A stretch of 64,000 nucleotides of DNA from Enterobacter dykesii (GCF_008364625.2 NZ_CP126604.1:2418001-2482000); one strand, 5' to 3'; shown: positions 25,448-36,003, counted from the first letter of the stretch. Made by a program: numbers and translations. Notes: a model not told the origin generated them from the sequence alone.

Positions 25448-26841
25448 CGCAATTTATCTCCAATCAAAAACTCCAGCGCCGCATCCAGACGGATGTGTGG
25501 TAATGGCCGATCGACGCTCATTGCCTGCGGGCGGAAGGCTTCAAACTGGAAGCCCTGATTCTGCCAGAAGGCCTGACCCGGCAGCCGCCCAGGCACTTCG
25601 CCCGGATAGACGGTAAGCGGTTCACCGTCGCTGAGCCGCTTACCGCGTAATGCCGGTATTTTCTCGCCGTTAAGGTCAATCAGCCCGCTTTGCGTTGCCT
25701 GCACGGACGCGAGCCCAAGGCAATCCATGGCGATCCCTTCGAAGGCGGCGTTTTGCCAGGCGTCCTGCACCAGCTGCTGCAGTAGCGATACCATATTGGC
25801 ATGCTGGTCGACCGTAACGTGATCGGCCTTGGTGGCCGCAAAAAGCAGTTTGTCGATCACCGGTGAGAACAGTCGGCGAAACAGCGTCCGCTGCCCGTAG
25901 TGAAAACTTTGCATCAGCTGCGTCAGGGCAAGACGCATATCGTTGAAGGCCTGCGGCCCGCTGTTGAGCGGCTGCAGACAATCCACCAGCACAATCTGAC
26001 GGTCAAATCGCAAGAAGTGGTTTTTATAGAATCCCTTGACCACTTTTTCACAGTAGTAATTGTAACGCTCGCGCAGCATCCCGGCGTTTGTGTGCCTGTC
26101 AGCCTGCGCCAGCTTCGACTCGCCCACCCCATCCACGTCCGGCCAGGGGAAGAACTGAAGCGCAGGCGCGCCCGCTAAATCACCCGGCAGGACAAAGCGA
26201 CCCGGCTGAATGAAGTGCAACCCTTCCTGCTTGCACTGGTGCAGATACGCCGTCCAGGCTTCGGCAATGGCCGCCAGACGGTTTTCATCGGCCGGCGCAA
26301 GCGGGTCCAGGCCTTCGCAAAGCTGTCGCCATTTGGCCGACCACCCGGCGCGCTGCCCCTGCAACAACCCCGTCATCTGGCGGGACCAGCTGAGGTAATC
26401 CTGCGCCAGCATCGGCAGGTCGAGCAGCCATTCACCGGGGTAATCGACGATTTCAAGGTACAGCGTGGAGGTATCCTTGAAGTGGCGCATCAGGGATTCA
26501 TTCGAGCGAAAGCGCAGCGCGAGGCGAATTTCACTGACTCCTCGCGTCGGCGTCGGCCACGTGGGCGGATCGCCGTAGAGCTGCGCCAGCCCTTCGTCAT
26601 AGGTAAAACGCGGAATACCAAAATCACGCTGAGGGACGCGCTTCACGCCCAGCAGGCGTTCTTCCCGCACCGCGCTAAGCAGCGGCAGACGTGCCCCGGC
26701 GTGCAGGTTCAGGAGCTGGTTTACCATCGCGGTGATAAACGCCGTCTTACCGCTGCGGCTCAGCCCCGTCACGGCCAGACGCAGATGACGGTCAACGCCA
26801 CGGTTCACCAGTGAATTGATTTCGTTTTTAAGTCGCTTCAT
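25444..26841 (-). CDS. ycjX: P-loop NTPase-like protein YcjX (DUF463)
   Basis: A 465-residue protein, same length as E. coli YcjX, of the DUF463 group related to P-loop GTPases. Walker A is at 26-33 (GLSRSGKT), a Walker B-like strand is [11 protein letters not shown], and a base-recognition-type TKAD occurs in [11 protein letters not shown]. It is a sigma-32 regulon member in E. coli and recent structural work describes stress-related nucleotide binding; the cellular role is unsettled. A near-perfect sigma-32 -10 element lies upstream. It is divergent from ycjW. Confidence 0.95.
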   Translation of the reverse strand: MKRLKNEINSLVNRGVDRHLRLAVTGLSRSGKTAFITAMVNQLLNLHAGARLPLLSAVREERLLGVKRVPQRDFGIPRFTYDEGLAQLYGDPPTWPTPTRGVSEIRLALRFRSNESLMRHFKDTSTLYLEIVDYPGEWLLDLPMLAQDYLSWSRQMTGLLQGQRAGWSAKWRQLCEGLDPLAPADENRLAAIAEAWTAYLHQCKQEGLHFIQPGRFVLPGDLAGAPALQFFPWPDVDGVGESKLAQADRHTNAGMLRERYNYYCEKVVKGFYKNHFLRFDRQIVLVDCLQPLNSGPQAFNDMRLALTQLMQSFHYGQRTLFRRLFSPVIDKLLFAATKADHVTVDQHANMVSLLQQLVQDAWQNAAFEGIAMDCLGLASVQATQSGLIDLNGEKIPALRGKRLSDGEPLTVYPGEVPGRLPGQAFWQNQGFQFEAFRPQAMSVDRPLPHIRLDAALEFLIGDKLR

Positions 26842-26891
26842 CGCCGTCCTTCGTTGCCTGGAAGCCTTGAATGCATGGCTTCAGAATACAA

Positions 26892-26920
26892 TAAATGGGG
26901 GCAGATCGTTGATTATCAAT
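26892..26920 (-). promoter_or_regulatory. Sigma-32 (heat-shock) promoter of ycjXF
   Basis: On the minus strand CCCCATTTA (26900-26892) is a perfect match to the sigma-32 -10 element, and ATTGAT (26920-26915) is a partial match to CTTGAA at a 14-base spacing. The start codon of ycjX is about 50 bases downstream. Confidence 0.75.
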
Positions 26921-26996
26921 TCTTATTTATTGCTATTGCCGTTTTCTCTCCAGTAAGATGAACGGCATTGCTGTCAGTCCGGAGTGAGTAAGGTGT

Positions 26997-28007
26997 ATGT
27001 CACCCACCATCTATGATATCGCACGGGTTGCGGGCGTATCGAAATCAACCGTTTCCCGCGTTCTGAATAAACAAACGAATATTTCTCCCGAAGCGCGTGA
27101 AAAAGTGCTGAAGGCGATTGACGAATTAAATTATCAGCCCAACAAACTGGCCCGCGCCCTGACCTCTTCAGGCTTCGATGCCATTATGGTTATTTCGACC
27201 CGTTCAACCAAAACCACTGCCGGAAATCCTTTTTTCTCCGATGTCCTGCATGCCATTACGGCAAAAGCGGAAGAAGAAGGATTTGACGTTATTTTACAAA
27301 CGTCAAAAAGCAGCGAAGACGATCTGCTGAAATGCGTGAGTAAAATAAAACAGAAGATGATCAAAGGGATCATAATGCTGAGTTCACCGGCAAATGAATC
27401 CTTTTTCACCACGCTGGATGCGTATGGCGTACCGGTAGTGGTTATCGGCAAAGTTGAAGGTGAGTTTCAGAATATTTATTCCGTCGACACGGATAATTTC
27501 CATGACAGCGCCACGCTGACCGAAACCTTTATTAAAAACGGACGCCGTAAAATTGCCTGTCTGCATGCCCCCCTTGATTATCATGTTTCGATCGATCGCC
27601 TTGCGGGCTATAAAGCCAGTCTGGAAAAGCACCATATTGCCCTTAACCCGGACTGGATCAGGGACGGCGGTTATACCCATGAGAGTGCGCTTACGGCAGC
27701 GCTGGAATTGTTGTCTTCGCCCACGCCGCCTGATGCAGTATTCGCTACCGACAGCATGAAGTTACTTAGCCTCTATCGCGCGGCGGATGAGTTGAATCTG
27801 ATGATCCCTGAGCAGGTGGTGATAGCCGGATACAGTGATCCGATGCTGTCTCTCATTTTAACGCCCGCACCTGGCGGCTTTGATATCCCCACCCGTAAGC
27901 TGGGGGAAGAGAGCTGCGATCTTCTTTTCAGGCGTATCGCGGGGCATCCCGCCCCGCAAAAAGTGCTGGTTGATACCCACTTTCTGTTGGCCGCATCACT
28001 TCGCTAA
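26997..28007 (+). CDS. ycjW: LacI-family regulator YcjW
   Basis: A 336-residue repressor. The N-terminal LacI helix-turn-helix is textbook ([21 protein letters not shown], about 3-23, then a hinge helix near [11 protein letters not shown]), followed by a periplasmic-binding-protein-like effector domain. E. coli YcjW is reported to control the ycj cluster and pspE. Its gene sits between ycjX and ompG as in E. coli. Two identical dyads with a central CG, suitable as its operators, lie at 40741-40754 and 30797-30810. The effector is probably a disaccharide or glycoside intermediate of the pathway. AAGG/GGAG precede the ATG. Confidence 0.9.
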   Translation: MSPTIYDIARVAGVSKSTVSRVLNKQTNISPEAREKVLKAIDELNYQPNKLARALTSSGFDAIMVISTRSTKTTAGNPFFSDVLHAITAKAEEEGFDVILQTSKSSEDDLLKCVSKIKQKMIKGIIMLSSPANESFFTTLDAYGVPVVVIGKVEGEFQNIYSVDTDNFHDSATLTETFIKNGRRKIACLHAPLDYHVSIDRLAGYKASLEKHHIALNPDWIRDGGYTHESALTAALELLSSPTPPDAVFATDSMKLLSLYRAADELNLMIPEQVVIAGYSDPMLSLILTPAPGGFDIPTRKLGEESCDLLFRRIAGHPAPQKVLVDTHFLLAASLR

Positions 28008-28009
28008 AA

Positions 28010-28030
28010 CCAGGGGCGAAGTGCCCCTGG
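28010..28030. terminator. Hairpin between convergent ycjW and ompG
   Basis: CCAGGGGC-GAAGT-GCCCCTGG, an 8-bp GC-rich stem immediately after the ycjW stop. There is no T run downstream; on the minus strand, TTTTAGCG follows, which makes it a plausible terminator for ompG. Confidence 0.6.
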
Positions 28031-28041
28031 CGCGCCGTCGG

Positions 28042-28956
28042 TCAGAACGCGTAGTTTACGCCAACCCCCGCATAGTGGAAGCGGTCGCTCTCGCCTTCAT
28101 CGTGGTTTTCCCATTCATAGGCGTATTCAAGCGTCATGGATAAACCATTGTTGAAATCGTAAGCGTAGAGGAGACCCAGTCGGTTAAAATCGTGTCCTTC
28201 ACGCTCAGGATCGTCCTGCCAGTCCCAGTTCGACCAGCGATCGAGCCCCAGGCGGGTATAAGGCGTTAAGGTGGTCTGGCCTAACGAAATGGGCAGATAG
28301 GCACGAATTTCCTGAGTAGAAAACTCGCCGTTATTACGAGAACTGTCCATATTGAAACCGCGCTCTAAATAGTAATTCACTTTAGCCGCAAAGGTTTCGT
28401 TAATCGTCCAGGTAAAGCCCGTTTCGGTTTCAACGCGGCTGTCAGCATAGCCGGTTTTTTGCAGATCGTTAGCAAACTGATACATGGCAAACCAGCCGCC
28501 AAAACGCCAGTCGTCGGTTAATTTAATATCCCAGTCAGGCTGAACTTTATAGCGCTGCATATTAGCGCTGCCGTCTTTGGCGCCGTGTTCATCTTTAAAG
28601 TGATAACCATAATTACGGAAACCGCCGGTCAGACCGAAAGTAAAATCATCGGTTCCGATTAAGCGATAGCGTAATTGAAATTCAGGACGATCGAAATAGG
28701 TTCCACGGGTCATACTGCTGTAATCAACCGGCCCCTCCTGATACATCGCCAGCGAAATAGTCCACGCATCCCAGGTTGCATTAAACCACACGGAAGGTTC
28801 ATATAATCCATCTTTATCGTCGCCCTGCCCCTCAACGTTTTCGATTTCATACATTGCACCAATATTAAATTCCCACTGTTTAGCTGTTTCTGATGCTTGT
28901 GCACAGCTAACTCCTGCGCACAGCACGAGCGCAGCACTTCTTAGTAGAGTACTCAT
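28042..28956 (-). CDS. ompG: Outer-membrane porin OmpG
   Basis: A 304-residue porin, E. coli OmpG being 301. The signal peptide is MSTLLRSAALVLCAGVSCAQA. The mature protein shows alternating beta strands of a 14-strand barrel ending in the aromatic F of HYAGVGVNYAF, the signal for BAM insertion. OmpG is a monomeric, non-specific channel for mono-, di- and trisaccharides, fitting its place at the end of the ycj sugar cluster. A strong terminator separates it from ycjV, so it needs its own promoter or read-through; AAAGGGAAAA precedes the ATG. Confidence 0.95.
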   Translation of the reverse strand: MSTLLRSAALVLCAGVSCAQASETAKQWEFNIGAMYEIENVEGQGDDKDGLYEPSVWFNATWDAWTISLAMYQEGPVDYSSMTRGTYFDRPEFQLRYRLIGTDDFTFGLTGGFRNYGYHFKDEHGAKDGSANMQRYKVQPDWDIKLTDDWRFGGWFAMYQFANDLQKTGYADSRVETETGFTWTINETFAAKVNYYLERGFNMDSSRNNGEFSTQEIRAYLPISLGQTTLTPYTRLGLDRWSNWDWQDDPEREGHDFNRLGLLYAYDFNNGLSMTLEYAYEWENHDEGESDRFHYAGVGVNYAF

Positions 28957-28984
28957 TTAATTTTCCCTTTATAAGTAACAAACA

Positions 28985-29012
28985 AAAAAACCGGAAATTT
29001 GCATTTCCGGCG
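28985..29012 (-). terminator. Rho-independent terminator between ycjV and ompG
   Basis: On the minus strand CCGGAAAT-GCAA-ATTTCCGG (29012-28993) is followed by seven T residues. It marks the end of the long ycjM-ycjV transcript, 11 bases past the ycjV stop. Confidence 0.9.
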
Positions 29013-29022
29013 AACACCTTTC

Positions 29023-30105
29023 TTATCTAATAGCCGCTTCGGTTTCAGCATCGAAGAAATGGCACTTATTCATATCGAACTGGATATCGATATTATCCCC
29101 AGCGGCATAATCATTCGCCGCGCCAGCGCGAACCACCAGCTCATGACCGCCAACGCTGGCGTAGAGCATGAACTCCGCGCCGGTCAGTTCGGCTACGCTG
29201 ACTTTCGCTGCGATATGCTTACCGCTGCTCTGCAGAGTGAGAATATCTTCCGGGCGGATCCCAAAGACCACGGCTTTGCGCTGATACCCTGCGGCATTCA
29301 GTGAAGCGAGCTTGTCCTCTGGAATCTTCAGACGCAGCGTTTCCGTGACGAAATAGCGATCGTCGATAGCGCCGCGAATGAAGTTCATGGCTGGCGATCC
29401 AATAAACCCGGCAACAAACATGTTTGCCGGTTCGTTGTAGACCTGCTTCGGAGCGCCGACCTGCTGAATAATGCCATCTTTTAAGATCACGATGCGGGTC
29501 GCCATGGTCATGGCTTCGGTCTGGTCGTGGGTCACGTAAATCATCGTGGTGTTGAGCTTCTGGTGCAGCTTGCTGATTTCAGCCCGCATCTGCACGCGAA
29601 GCTTGGCATCGAGGTTGGAGAGCGGTTCATCCATCAGGAACACGCCCGCTTCGCGAACGATCGCCCTGCCCAACGCCACGCGCTGTCGCTGGCCGCCGGA
29701 CAGCGCGCCCGGTTTACGCTTGAGATACTCGCGTAATCCGAGGATCTGTGCCGCCCAGTTAACGCGCTCGTCGATAACCACAGGCGCAATTTTTTGCATC
29801 TTCAGGCCAAACGCCATGTTGTCGTAGACCGTCATATGCGGATAAAGCGCATAGTTCTGGAACACCATCGCGATATCACGAGACTTGGCGGGCACGTCAT
29901 TCATGCACACCCCGTCAATAATCAGTTCACCCGCACTGATCTCCTCCAGACCGGCAATCATGCGCAGCGTCGTGGATTTGCCGCAGCCCGAAGGCCCGAC
30001 GAAGACGATGAACTCCTTGTCTTCGATTTCGAGATTGAAATCCTTAACCACGTGGACCTGGTTATCATAGATTTTCTGAATGTGTTTCAGGGACAGTTGA
30101 GCCAT
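29023..30105 (-). CDS. ycjV: Sugar ABC transporter ATPase YcjV (MsmX/UgpC type), intact
   Basis: A 360-residue ATPase of the CUT1 sugar-importer class. Walker A GPSGCGKST (about 37-45), signature LSGGQRQR, Walker B VFLMDEPLSNLDAKLR, switch H in YVTHDQTEAM, and a C-terminal regulatory TOBE domain (about 240-360). In E. coli K-12 the gene is annotated as a pseudogene; here the frame is complete, so the importer YcjN-YcjO-YcjP has its dedicated ATPase. It follows ycjU by 10 bases. Confidence 0.93.
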   Translation of the reverse strand: MAQLSLKHIQKIYDNQVHVVKDFNLEIEDKEFIVFVGPSGCGKSTTLRMIAGLEEISAGELIIDGVCMNDVPAKSRDIAMVFQNYALYPHMTVYDNMAFGLKMQKIAPVVIDERVNWAAQILGLREYLKRKPGALSGGQRQRVALGRAIVREAGVFLMDEPLSNLDAKLRVQMRAEISKLHQKLNTTMIYVTHDQTEAMTMATRIVILKDGIIQQVGAPKQVYNEPANMFVAGFIGSPAMNFIRGAIDDRYFVTETLRLKIPEDKLASLNAAGYQRKAVVFGIRPEDILTLQSSGKHIAAKVSVAELTGAEFMLYASVGGHELVVRAGAANDYAAGDNIDIQFDMNKCHFFDAETEAAIR

Positions 30106-30115
30106 TGTTAATTCC

Positions 30116-30784
30116 TTAGCAATACGTCCGGGATGCCCAAAACTCGGTCAGGCATTTCCAGGTCAGTTCCCGCGTTGAATGAAGTTGTAAACCCGCATGG
30201 TTCAGGCCACATCCAATCCCAACCGATAGCATTCCCGCCGCGTTGATCGCCTCAACGCCTGCAGGTGCATCTTCGATACCTATAGCCGCGTCAGGACGCA
30301 CATTCAGGCCTGCACAGGCGGCGAGGAAGATCTCCGGGTCTGGCTTTGAGCGGCAAATACGGGAAGCATCGGCGCAAAAATCGAAGGCCTGATGAATGCC
30401 CAGCGCGTGCAGAATCCCCGGGGCATTCAGGGAAACGGAGGCGAGCCCAATTTTGACCTTCGCCGCACGGATATCCGCCAGCACGTCGCGAATACCGGTA
30501 AGCAGTGAATCCTCCGTCAGCGACGCCAGAGACTGGACATAGAGCGCGTTTTTCTTGGTCGCCAGCGCAAGGCGCTGCTCATCGCTAAACGTCCCCTCTT
30601 TCCCGCCATGCTTCAGGATGCGCTGAAGGGAATCCATGCGGCTAATGCCCTTCAGCTGTTCGTTAAACGCTTCGTCGAAGGTGATGCCGATTTCATCCGC
30701 CACTGCACGCCAGGCCAGAAAATGGAGGTGGGCGGTATCGGTGATCACACCGTCCAGATCGAATACAACAGCCTTAAGCGTCAT
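30116..30784 (-). CDS. ycjU: Beta-phosphoglucomutase YcjU
   Basis: A 222-residue HAD-superfamily mutase that converts beta-glucose 1-phosphate to glucose 6-phosphate. The nucleophile/acid pair is in [14 protein letters not shown] (D9 and D11), followed by the cap domain with HGGKEG, motif II serine in [11 protein letters not shown], motif III lysine in [10 protein letters not shown] and motif [12 protein letters not shown]. It consumes the product of the phosphorylases YcjM and YcjT. The start ATG 30784-30782 has GGAGG about 8 bases upstream and overlaps ycjT by 11 bases; the operator-like dyad 30797-30810 lies just before the ribosome-binding site. Confidence 0.94.
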   Translation of the reverse strand: MTLKAVVFDLDGVITDTAHLHFLAWRAVADEIGITFDEAFNEQLKGISRMDSLQRILKHGGKEGTFSDEQRLALATKKNALYVQSLASLTEDSLLTGIRDVLADIRAAKVKIGLASVSLNAPGILHALGIHQAFDFCADASRICRSKPDPEIFLAACAGLNVRPDAAIGIEDAPAGVEAINAAGMLSVGIGCGLNHAGLQLHSTRELTWKCLTEFWASRTYC

Positions 30785-33053
30785 GGCGCCCCTCCGTGGT
30801 AGCGGTCCCATTAACAGGTGCAAGAAAATCCTTATAAGCGCAAACTGTCCGCCCCGAAACGTGTAGCGTCTTGCCCCACAGCGTCAGCGCGGCAGGTGCC
30901 GAAGCTTCAATGGTTAACACCTCGTTTTCATAGGTGAAGTGCAGCGTTGCGTTCCGCCAGCGCAGCGGGAATGCCAGTTTTTGCCAGTGAGCTGGCAGTT
31001 TCGGCGCAAGATGCAGCTCCCCTTCTACAATCTGCACACCGGCAAAGCCCTGAATGACGCCGGACCAGATAGCGCCGGTCGCAGCGGCGTGAATTCCGTC
31101 ATCGCAGCTGTGCGGGTCGTCCCCAAGATCGATGGCGACGCCATCGCGCCAGAAGGCGTAGGCACCTTCGGTGTCACCACAGCGGGCGGTCACAATGCCG
31201 TGAATGGCCTTGCTCAGCGACGAATCATGGATCGTGCGGGGCTCGTAGAACGCCAGATTGGCGGCGCACTGCTGCGGGGTAAACCGCTCCGGCAACAGGT
31301 AGGTAAGCATCACCACATCAGCCTGCTTAAGGATCTGCATGTCGTTGACTTCCGCGCGGGAATAATCGAGCAGAATGGTCTGCTTCCCTGCTTTTGCTTT
31401 ATAGCGGCTGAGATCAATGGCGGGTTTCGCCATGAAGGTATCATCCTGCGGGATCACACCGTCTGGATTGGCCTCCGGCAGCCATAAGCGCGTCAGGAAC
31501 CGTGTCGCTTTCTGCGTAAAACCTTCATCCTCGCGCCCAAACATCGTCACAAACTGGCGAGCGCAGGCAACGTTGTGCCAGGCCAGATAGTTGGTATAAG
31601 CGTTGTTGTTCACATGCTCGGTATATTCGTCCGGTCCGATGACGTCATGGATTTCGAGGCGACCATTGATTTCCGTTGCGCGGCCCATCCAGAACGCGGC
31701 GGTTTCCATCAGCAGCGTCAGGCCTTCGTTTCGCATAAAGGCATCATCGTGCGTCGCCTGCCAGTAAGCGACGACGGCCCAGGCAATGTCCGCCACGATG
31801 TGGTGTTCCGCCAGCGCGGAGGCCACCTTCTGGCGCGTGCCGGTTCGGATGTTGATAGCCGCGAACTCTGGCGTCTCTTCCAGGCCGCTGGCGGCGCTTT
31901 CCCATGGGAACAACGCGCCGGGCCAGCCGTTGCGTCGAGCTTTTTCCCGCGCCCCGGCCAGGTTGAGCCAACGATAGCGCAGCAGGCTACGGGCGGTTTG
32001 GGGGCGAGTGAAGAGATGGAAAGGCAGCAGGAAAACTTCGGTATCCCAGAAGACGTGGCCTTTATACCCCTCTCCCGTCAGCCCTTTGGCGGCGATACTG
32101 CTTCGCTCATCATGGGCTGGCGTCATGGTCGTCAAATGCCAGACGGCGTAATCCAGCGCCATCTGATCCTGATGTTCCGTAGAGTCCACCTCCACCCGAG
32201 CGTCACGCCAGACCTCTTGCCAGGCACACCCCGAACTCTCAATCAACGCGTCGTAGCCTCTTGCCGAACAGACTTTAAGATCGGCCAGCGCGTTGCGGGC
32301 GAAAGACGCCTGCGACAGAGCTTTATCACTGCGATGTGCCACCCAGACGATTTTTTCAAGCGTGACAGTGTCACCCTTAGCAATCGTCAGCGAATGATGA
32401 ACGCTGAGACGACGATTTTTGGCGGTGAAACAGCTGTCGCTCTTCGCTGAGAGCCGACAATACGCTGAAACAATAATCTCAGACGCGCGGTCCTGCGTTT
32501 CATATACGCCCTGCATATATTGCTGGTCGAACACTCTGACCGACACTTCATCCAGGTGCTGTCTGCCGCTGTTCGTTTGCGTTGCGTCAATGCCGGTTTT
32601 CAGCACGGCCTGCGTGGCAGCATCGAGCGGTGTAATAGAAAGCTGCATGGCTACTAAGGGCAACTGGTCCATCGACACGAAACGACGGCTCTCCAGACGA
32701 TAGCGTTTCCCGTCAGGCGAGCGCCAGACGACGCTGCGACGAAGCTCGCCATTAGCAAACGCCAGCTCGCGCTGCCACTCGAGGATTTCGCCTGACAGTA
32801 GCGTGAAATTGACGCCATCCAGCTCAACATCGATACCGATGATATCCGGCAGATTGATCAGCTCAGTGGTCTCGTTGCGACCGGCACGATGATAGAGGCC
32901 CGCAAGATACATGCCTCGGGTTTGCTGGGTGTAATCTTCTTCGTGCGCAGCGCGGACCCCCATGTAGCCATTACCGCAGGCCATGATGGAGGCGTATTTA
33001 TTCAGGCTGTGTGGACAAAAGCCCGGGTCGGTTAATACAGACACGTTTAGCAT
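30774..33053 (-). CDS. ycjT: Kojibiose phosphorylase YcjT (GH65)
   Basis: A 759-residue glycoside hydrolase family 65 phosphorylase, E. coli YcjT being 755. An N-terminal beta-sandwich (about 1-260) precedes the (alpha/alpha)6 barrel; the catalytic acid is the E in [19 protein letters not shown], and the phosphate-binding region is near the [12 protein letters not shown] segment. The E. coli enzyme was shown to split kojibiose with phosphate to glucose and beta-glucose 1-phosphate. It overlaps ycjS by 7 bases and ycjU by 11, so the three are translationally coupled. Confidence 0.93.
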   Translation of the reverse strand: MLNVSVLTDPGFCPHSLNKYASIMACGNGYMGVRAAHEEDYTQQTRGMYLAGLYHRAGRNETTELINLPDIIGIDVELDGVNFTLLSGEILEWQRELAFANGELRRSVVWRSPDGKRYRLESRRFVSMDQLPLVAMQLSITPLDAATQAVLKTGIDATQTNSGRQHLDEVSVRVFDQQYMQGVYETQDRASEIIVSAYCRLSAKSDSCFTAKNRRLSVHHSLTIAKGDTVTLEKIVWVAHRSDKALSQASFARNALADLKVCSARGYDALIESSGCAWQEVWRDARVEVDSTEHQDQMALDYAVWHLTTMTPAHDERSSIAAKGLTGEGYKGHVFWDTEVFLLPFHLFTRPQTARSLLRYRWLNLAGAREKARRNGWPGALFPWESAASGLEETPEFAAINIRTGTRQKVASALAEHHIVADIAWAVVAYWQATHDDAFMRNEGLTLLMETAAFWMGRATEINGRLEIHDVIGPDEYTEHVNNNAYTNYLAWHNVACARQFVTMFGREDEGFTQKATRFLTRLWLPEANPDGVIPQDDTFMAKPAIDLSRYKAKAGKQTILLDYSRAEVNDMQILKQADVVMLTYLLPERFTPQQCAANLAFYEPRTIHDSSLSKAIHGIVTARCGDTEGAYAFWRDGVAIDLGDDPHSCDDGIHAAATGAIWSGVIQGFAGVQIVEGELHLAPKLPAHWQKLAFPLRWRNATLHFTYENEVLTIEASAPAALTLWGKTLHVSGRTVCAYKDFLAPVNGTATTEGRHDA
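30797..30810. promoter_or_regulatory. Operator-like dyad inside ycjT, upstream of ycjU
   Basis: TGGTAGCGGTCCCA is an imperfect dyad centred on CG, identical in all 14 bases to the site downstream of the ycjM promoter at 40741-40754. It lies in the 3' end of ycjT, 13 bases before the ycjU start codon. It is likely a second YcjW site; chance or coding constraint cannot be excluded. Confidence 0.55.
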
Positions 33054-34114
33054 AACGTCACGCTTTCCCCTGTTTCTGCTGATTCATACAGCGCGGCGAC
33101 GAGCTGCTGGATAACCAGCCCCTGCTCCGCATCAGCGATCATGACGGGCTCTCCCTGCACATGCCGTAGGAAGGCATCCATACTGCGCATATGACGCCGA
33201 TCGTCAGCCTCTTCACGCTGCGTGAGGGTGACTAAAGTACCGGCTTCGTCGTTGTAGATGTGCGCCGGGAACAGCATGGCGCCCGCCTTTTCACCGCAAA
33301 ATGCGACGTTCATGATGGATTGTTCACGGATATTGAGCGCAAACGACGTGTCCAGACGCAGAATGCCGCCGTTGCAAAATTCAATGGTGCCAAACAGGGC
33401 ATCTTCAACGGTAAACTGCGTGGGATCCCACTCGCCAAACTGGCCGCTGCTTTTACGATTTCCCAGCCTCTGGAAGCTGTGTGCCGTCACCCGTTTTACC
33501 GCCGGGAACCCCAGCACGTACATCGCGGCATCGAGCATATGGATGCCGATATCAATCAGCGGCCCACCGCCCTGAAGCGTTTTGTTGGTAAAGACGCCCC
33601 AGCCGGGAACCCCGCAGCGGCGTAGCGCCTGCGCCGTGGTGTAATAAATTTCGCCCAGTTCCCCCTTCATCACAGCCTCACGCAGCAGTTGCGTATCAAG
33701 AGCAAAACGATGGTGAAAATCATACGCCAGCACTTTTCCCGCCTTGCGCGCGGCCATGCGCATCCGATCGGCCTCCTGCGGCGTCATGGCAGGCGGTTTT
33801 TCACACATCACGTGGCAGCCTGCTTCCAGCGCTGCCGTGACGTGCCCGAAATGGAACCGGTTAGGCGAACAGACGCTCACCACATCCGGCTTAACCGCCT
33901 CGAGCATCTCTCGCGTATCCTGCCATACCGAGGAAATACCATGACGTTCCGCAAACGCCCGAGCCTGTTCAGGATGGCTGTCCATGACAGCCACCATCTG
34001 AACATCACTGCGCGTGGCGTAATACGAGGCATGCACTTTATCCGCGACCTGCCCGGCGCCAATGATGGCGACGCGCAGAGGCGAAGGTGTAGAAGCACTC
34101 ATCACGCTCGTCAT
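33047..34114 (-). CDS. ycjS: D-glucoside 3-dehydrogenase YcjS (Gfo/Idh/MocA)
   Basis: A 355-residue NAD-dependent dehydrogenase of the Gfo/Idh/MocA family. The Rossmann motif is VAIIGAGQVAD; the catalytic lysine is in the EKPPA motif (HVMCEKPPAMT), and the substrate domain carries GGGPLIDIGIHMLD with the conserved D and H. The E. coli enzyme oxidises D-glucosides to 3-keto-glucosides, the reverse half of the ycjQRS epimerisation route. The start at 34114 aligns with E. coli; ATG codons at 34123 and 34102 are alternatives. It follows ycjR directly and overlaps ycjT. Confidence 0.92.
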   Translation of the reverse strand: MTSVMSASTPSPLRVAIIGAGQVADKVHASYYATRSDVQMVAVMDSHPEQARAFAERHGISSVWQDTREMLEAVKPDVVSVCSPNRFHFGHVTAALEAGCHVMCEKPPAMTPQEADRMRMAARKAGKVLAYDFHHRFALDTQLLREAVMKGELGEIYYTTAQALRRCGVPGWGVFTNKTLQGGGPLIDIGIHMLDAAMYVLGFPAVKRVTAHSFQRLGNRKSSGQFGEWDPTQFTVEDALFGTIEFCNGGILRLDTSFALNIREQSIMNVAFCGEKAGAMLFPAHIYNDEAGTLVTLTQREEADDRRHMRSMDAFLRHVQGEPVMIADAEQGLVIQQLVAALYESAETGESVTLC

Positions 34115-34116
34115 CC

Positions 34117-34905
34117 TTAGCATTTACGCAAGTAAGTGAGCGAGTCCCGGTATGCCTTAGCCGGATCCTCGGCGCGAACACGGCACTCATACACCACGTA
34201 ACCCCGGTAGTTATCCGCACGCAGCCGATCGAAAAGGCTGGCAAAATCGAGGCTGCCGCTGCCCGGCTGGTAGCGGTGGTTATCTGCGATGTGCACATGG
34301 CCAACCAGATCGCGGTGCTGATGCAGCGCATCCGTCAGCGAGTCTTCTTCGATGTTCATATGATAGAAATCGCCGATGATCTGCACGTGCTTCAGACCGT
34401 TCTCTTCGATATAGCGACGCGCGTCAGCCAGGGTGTTGATCATGTGATCCTGATAGCGGTTCAGCGGCTCCAGGTAGACGGTTGTTCCGGTGCGCGCCGC
34501 CACCTCATCCAGCCAGCGCAGGGAGGCGCTTACGGCTTTGCGGTCACCGTCCAGGCTGCGTGGGGAGGTCATTGGCGGCAGACGGAAGGTAAACATTCCC
34601 CAGGCAGCAGGCACGATAATGCCCTTGCCGCCCACTTCAGCCAGCGCTTCCAGAATGCGTTCAATCTGCTTTAACCCGTTCAGACGACGTTCTTCGATGA
34701 AGTCGCCGATCCAGCCATCGTATCCGCCGCAGGCGGTCGTCACCGGCAGACCGGTGGCCTTAATCGCCGCTTTAACCTCGGCGAGGTTCTCCACCAGCAG
34801 CTTGCCGTCAATTTCGTAGCCATCAAAACCCATCGCTTTGATGTACTGGAATTTCTCCATGATATTGACCGGGAAAAAGGCCTGATTTTGTGTTGCGATT
34901 TTCAT
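34117..34905 (-). CDS. ycjR: 3-keto-D-guloside 4-epimerase YcjR
   Basis: A 262-residue TIM-barrel protein of the xylose-isomerase/IolE-like superfamily (AP_endonuc_2). Metal and catalytic residues expected for the family are visible: E in VYLEPLNRYQDHM, D and H in QIIGDFYHMN, H in VGHVHIADNHRY, and E in YVVYECR. In E. coli it epimerises C4 of 3-keto-gulosides to 3-keto-glucosides, between YcjQ and YcjS. It follows ycjQ by 17 bases with AAGGAAAG before the ATG. Confidence 0.93.
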   Translation of the reverse strand: MKIATQNQAFFPVNIMEKFQYIKAMGFDGYEIDGKLLVENLAEVKAAIKATGLPVTTACGGYDGWIGDFIEERRLNGLKQIERILEALAEVGGKGIIVPAAWGMFTFRLPPMTSPRSLDGDRKAVSASLRWLDEVAARTGTTVYLEPLNRYQDHMINTLADARRYIEENGLKHVQIIGDFYHMNIEEDSLTDALHQHRDLVGHVHIADNHRYQPGSGSLDFASLFDRLRADNYRGYVVYECRVRAEDPAKAYRDSLTYLRKC

Positions 34906-34922
34906 GAGTTGCTTTCCTTAGC

Positions 34923-35975
34923 TTAAAAAGTGACGCCCATTTTGATGCTCAGTTCCGGATGCTGATCGACATACTTCATGTAGCTTTCCGGGCTAGTGGT
35001 GAAGGTGACGACCGGGTCGATGAGATCTTCACAATTCAGATAGCCGTTCATCAGCAGTTCCCAGCAGGTCTCTTCAATACGTTTGCGGTTCCAGCGCGGG
35101 TAATCCGGGTTGGGTTCGCTGCAGGCACGGGAGAAGACAATCTTCGCGTTATTGAAATGCGCCTCGCGACCAAGGTTAAAACCTTCCGCGAACGGTTTCG
35201 CGAAGGCTACGTAGGAGATGGTGCCGCCATAGGCCAGCCCGCGCAGCGCGGACTGCAGCGCATCTGCAAAGCCGCTGGTTTCGATGATCACATCCGCGCC
35301 CTGCCTCCCGGTCAGCTTTTTGATTTCCAGACCGACATCGGCGCCGATTGGGTTCAGACAGTGGTCTGCCCCATGACGACGGGCGATGTCACAGCGGTAT
35401 TCGATAGGATCGACGCCGATGACAATTGACGCACCGGCTTTTTTGGCCAGCTGGATCGCAATCTGCCCAATCGCACCCAGCCCCACCACAACCACAAAAT
35501 CGCCGACCCGCACGTTGGCATCACGCACGCCGCTCATGGCGAACTGCGCCGGATCGTAGCAAACGGCGTTTTTCCAGGAGGCACCCTGCGGCATTTTGCG
35601 CAGCTTGTAGTTATTCACCGCGTTAACGATCACCGTTTCCTGCAGCGGTGCGTAGCAGCAGACGCTGTCGCCGATCTGGTATTCAGTGACGTCTGCACCA
35701 CATTCAATAATGTCGCCAACCACCATATTGCCCAGCTGGAACTTACCGAATTCGATCCCGCGGGCCGTCCCCTCTTCACGCGGGGTAAACATCTGCCACT
35801 CCGCGTTGAACTCCTCATCGATAAACGGACTGGCGGCGCGGAAATCCACCACTTCGGTACCGTGTTTTGGCGCGCCAAAGCGGGCGCGAATTTTCACTTC
35901 ATGGACGGCAACCGGACGATCTTCATATTCCACCAGCGCCGCTACACGAGGCGCTGTCGCAACTAATTTTTTCAT
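34923..35975 (-). CDS. ycjQ: D-guloside 3-dehydrogenase YcjQ (medium-chain, zinc type)
   Basis: A 350-residue medium-chain alcohol dehydrogenase-like enzyme. The Rossmann nucleotide loop is VVVGLGAIGQIAIQLAKKAG, followed by the acidic GVDPIEYR. The N-terminal GroES-like domain is shortened in its metal loops compared with classic zinc ADHs. The E. coli enzyme oxidises D-gulosides to 3-keto-gulosides with NAD, the entry reaction of the YcjQRS path. It precedes ycjR by 17 bases and follows ycjP by 28. Confidence 0.92.
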   Translation of the reverse strand: MKKLVATAPRVAALVEYEDRPVAVHEVKIRARFGAPKHGTEVVDFRAASPFIDEEFNAEWQMFTPREEGTARGIEFGKFQLGNMVVGDIIECGADVTEYQIGDSVCCYAPLQETVIVNAVNNYKLRKMPQGASWKNAVCYDPAQFAMSGVRDANVRVGDFVVVVGLGAIGQIAIQLAKKAGASIVIGVDPIEYRCDIARRHGADHCLNPIGADVGLEIKKLTGRQGADVIIETSGFADALQSALRGLAYGGTISYVAFAKPFAEGFNLGREAHFNNAKIVFSRACSEPNPDYPRWNRKRIEETCWELLMNGYLNCEDLIDPVVTFTTSPESYMKYVDQHPELSIKMGVTF

Positions 35976-36003
35976 GACTGACTCCTTGTTAAAATTGGCC
36001 GCC

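Noticed and set aside
31575..32450. 291-codon open frame on the plus strand
   Set aside because: It lies opposite ycjT, whose GH65 catalytic motif and length are unambiguous.
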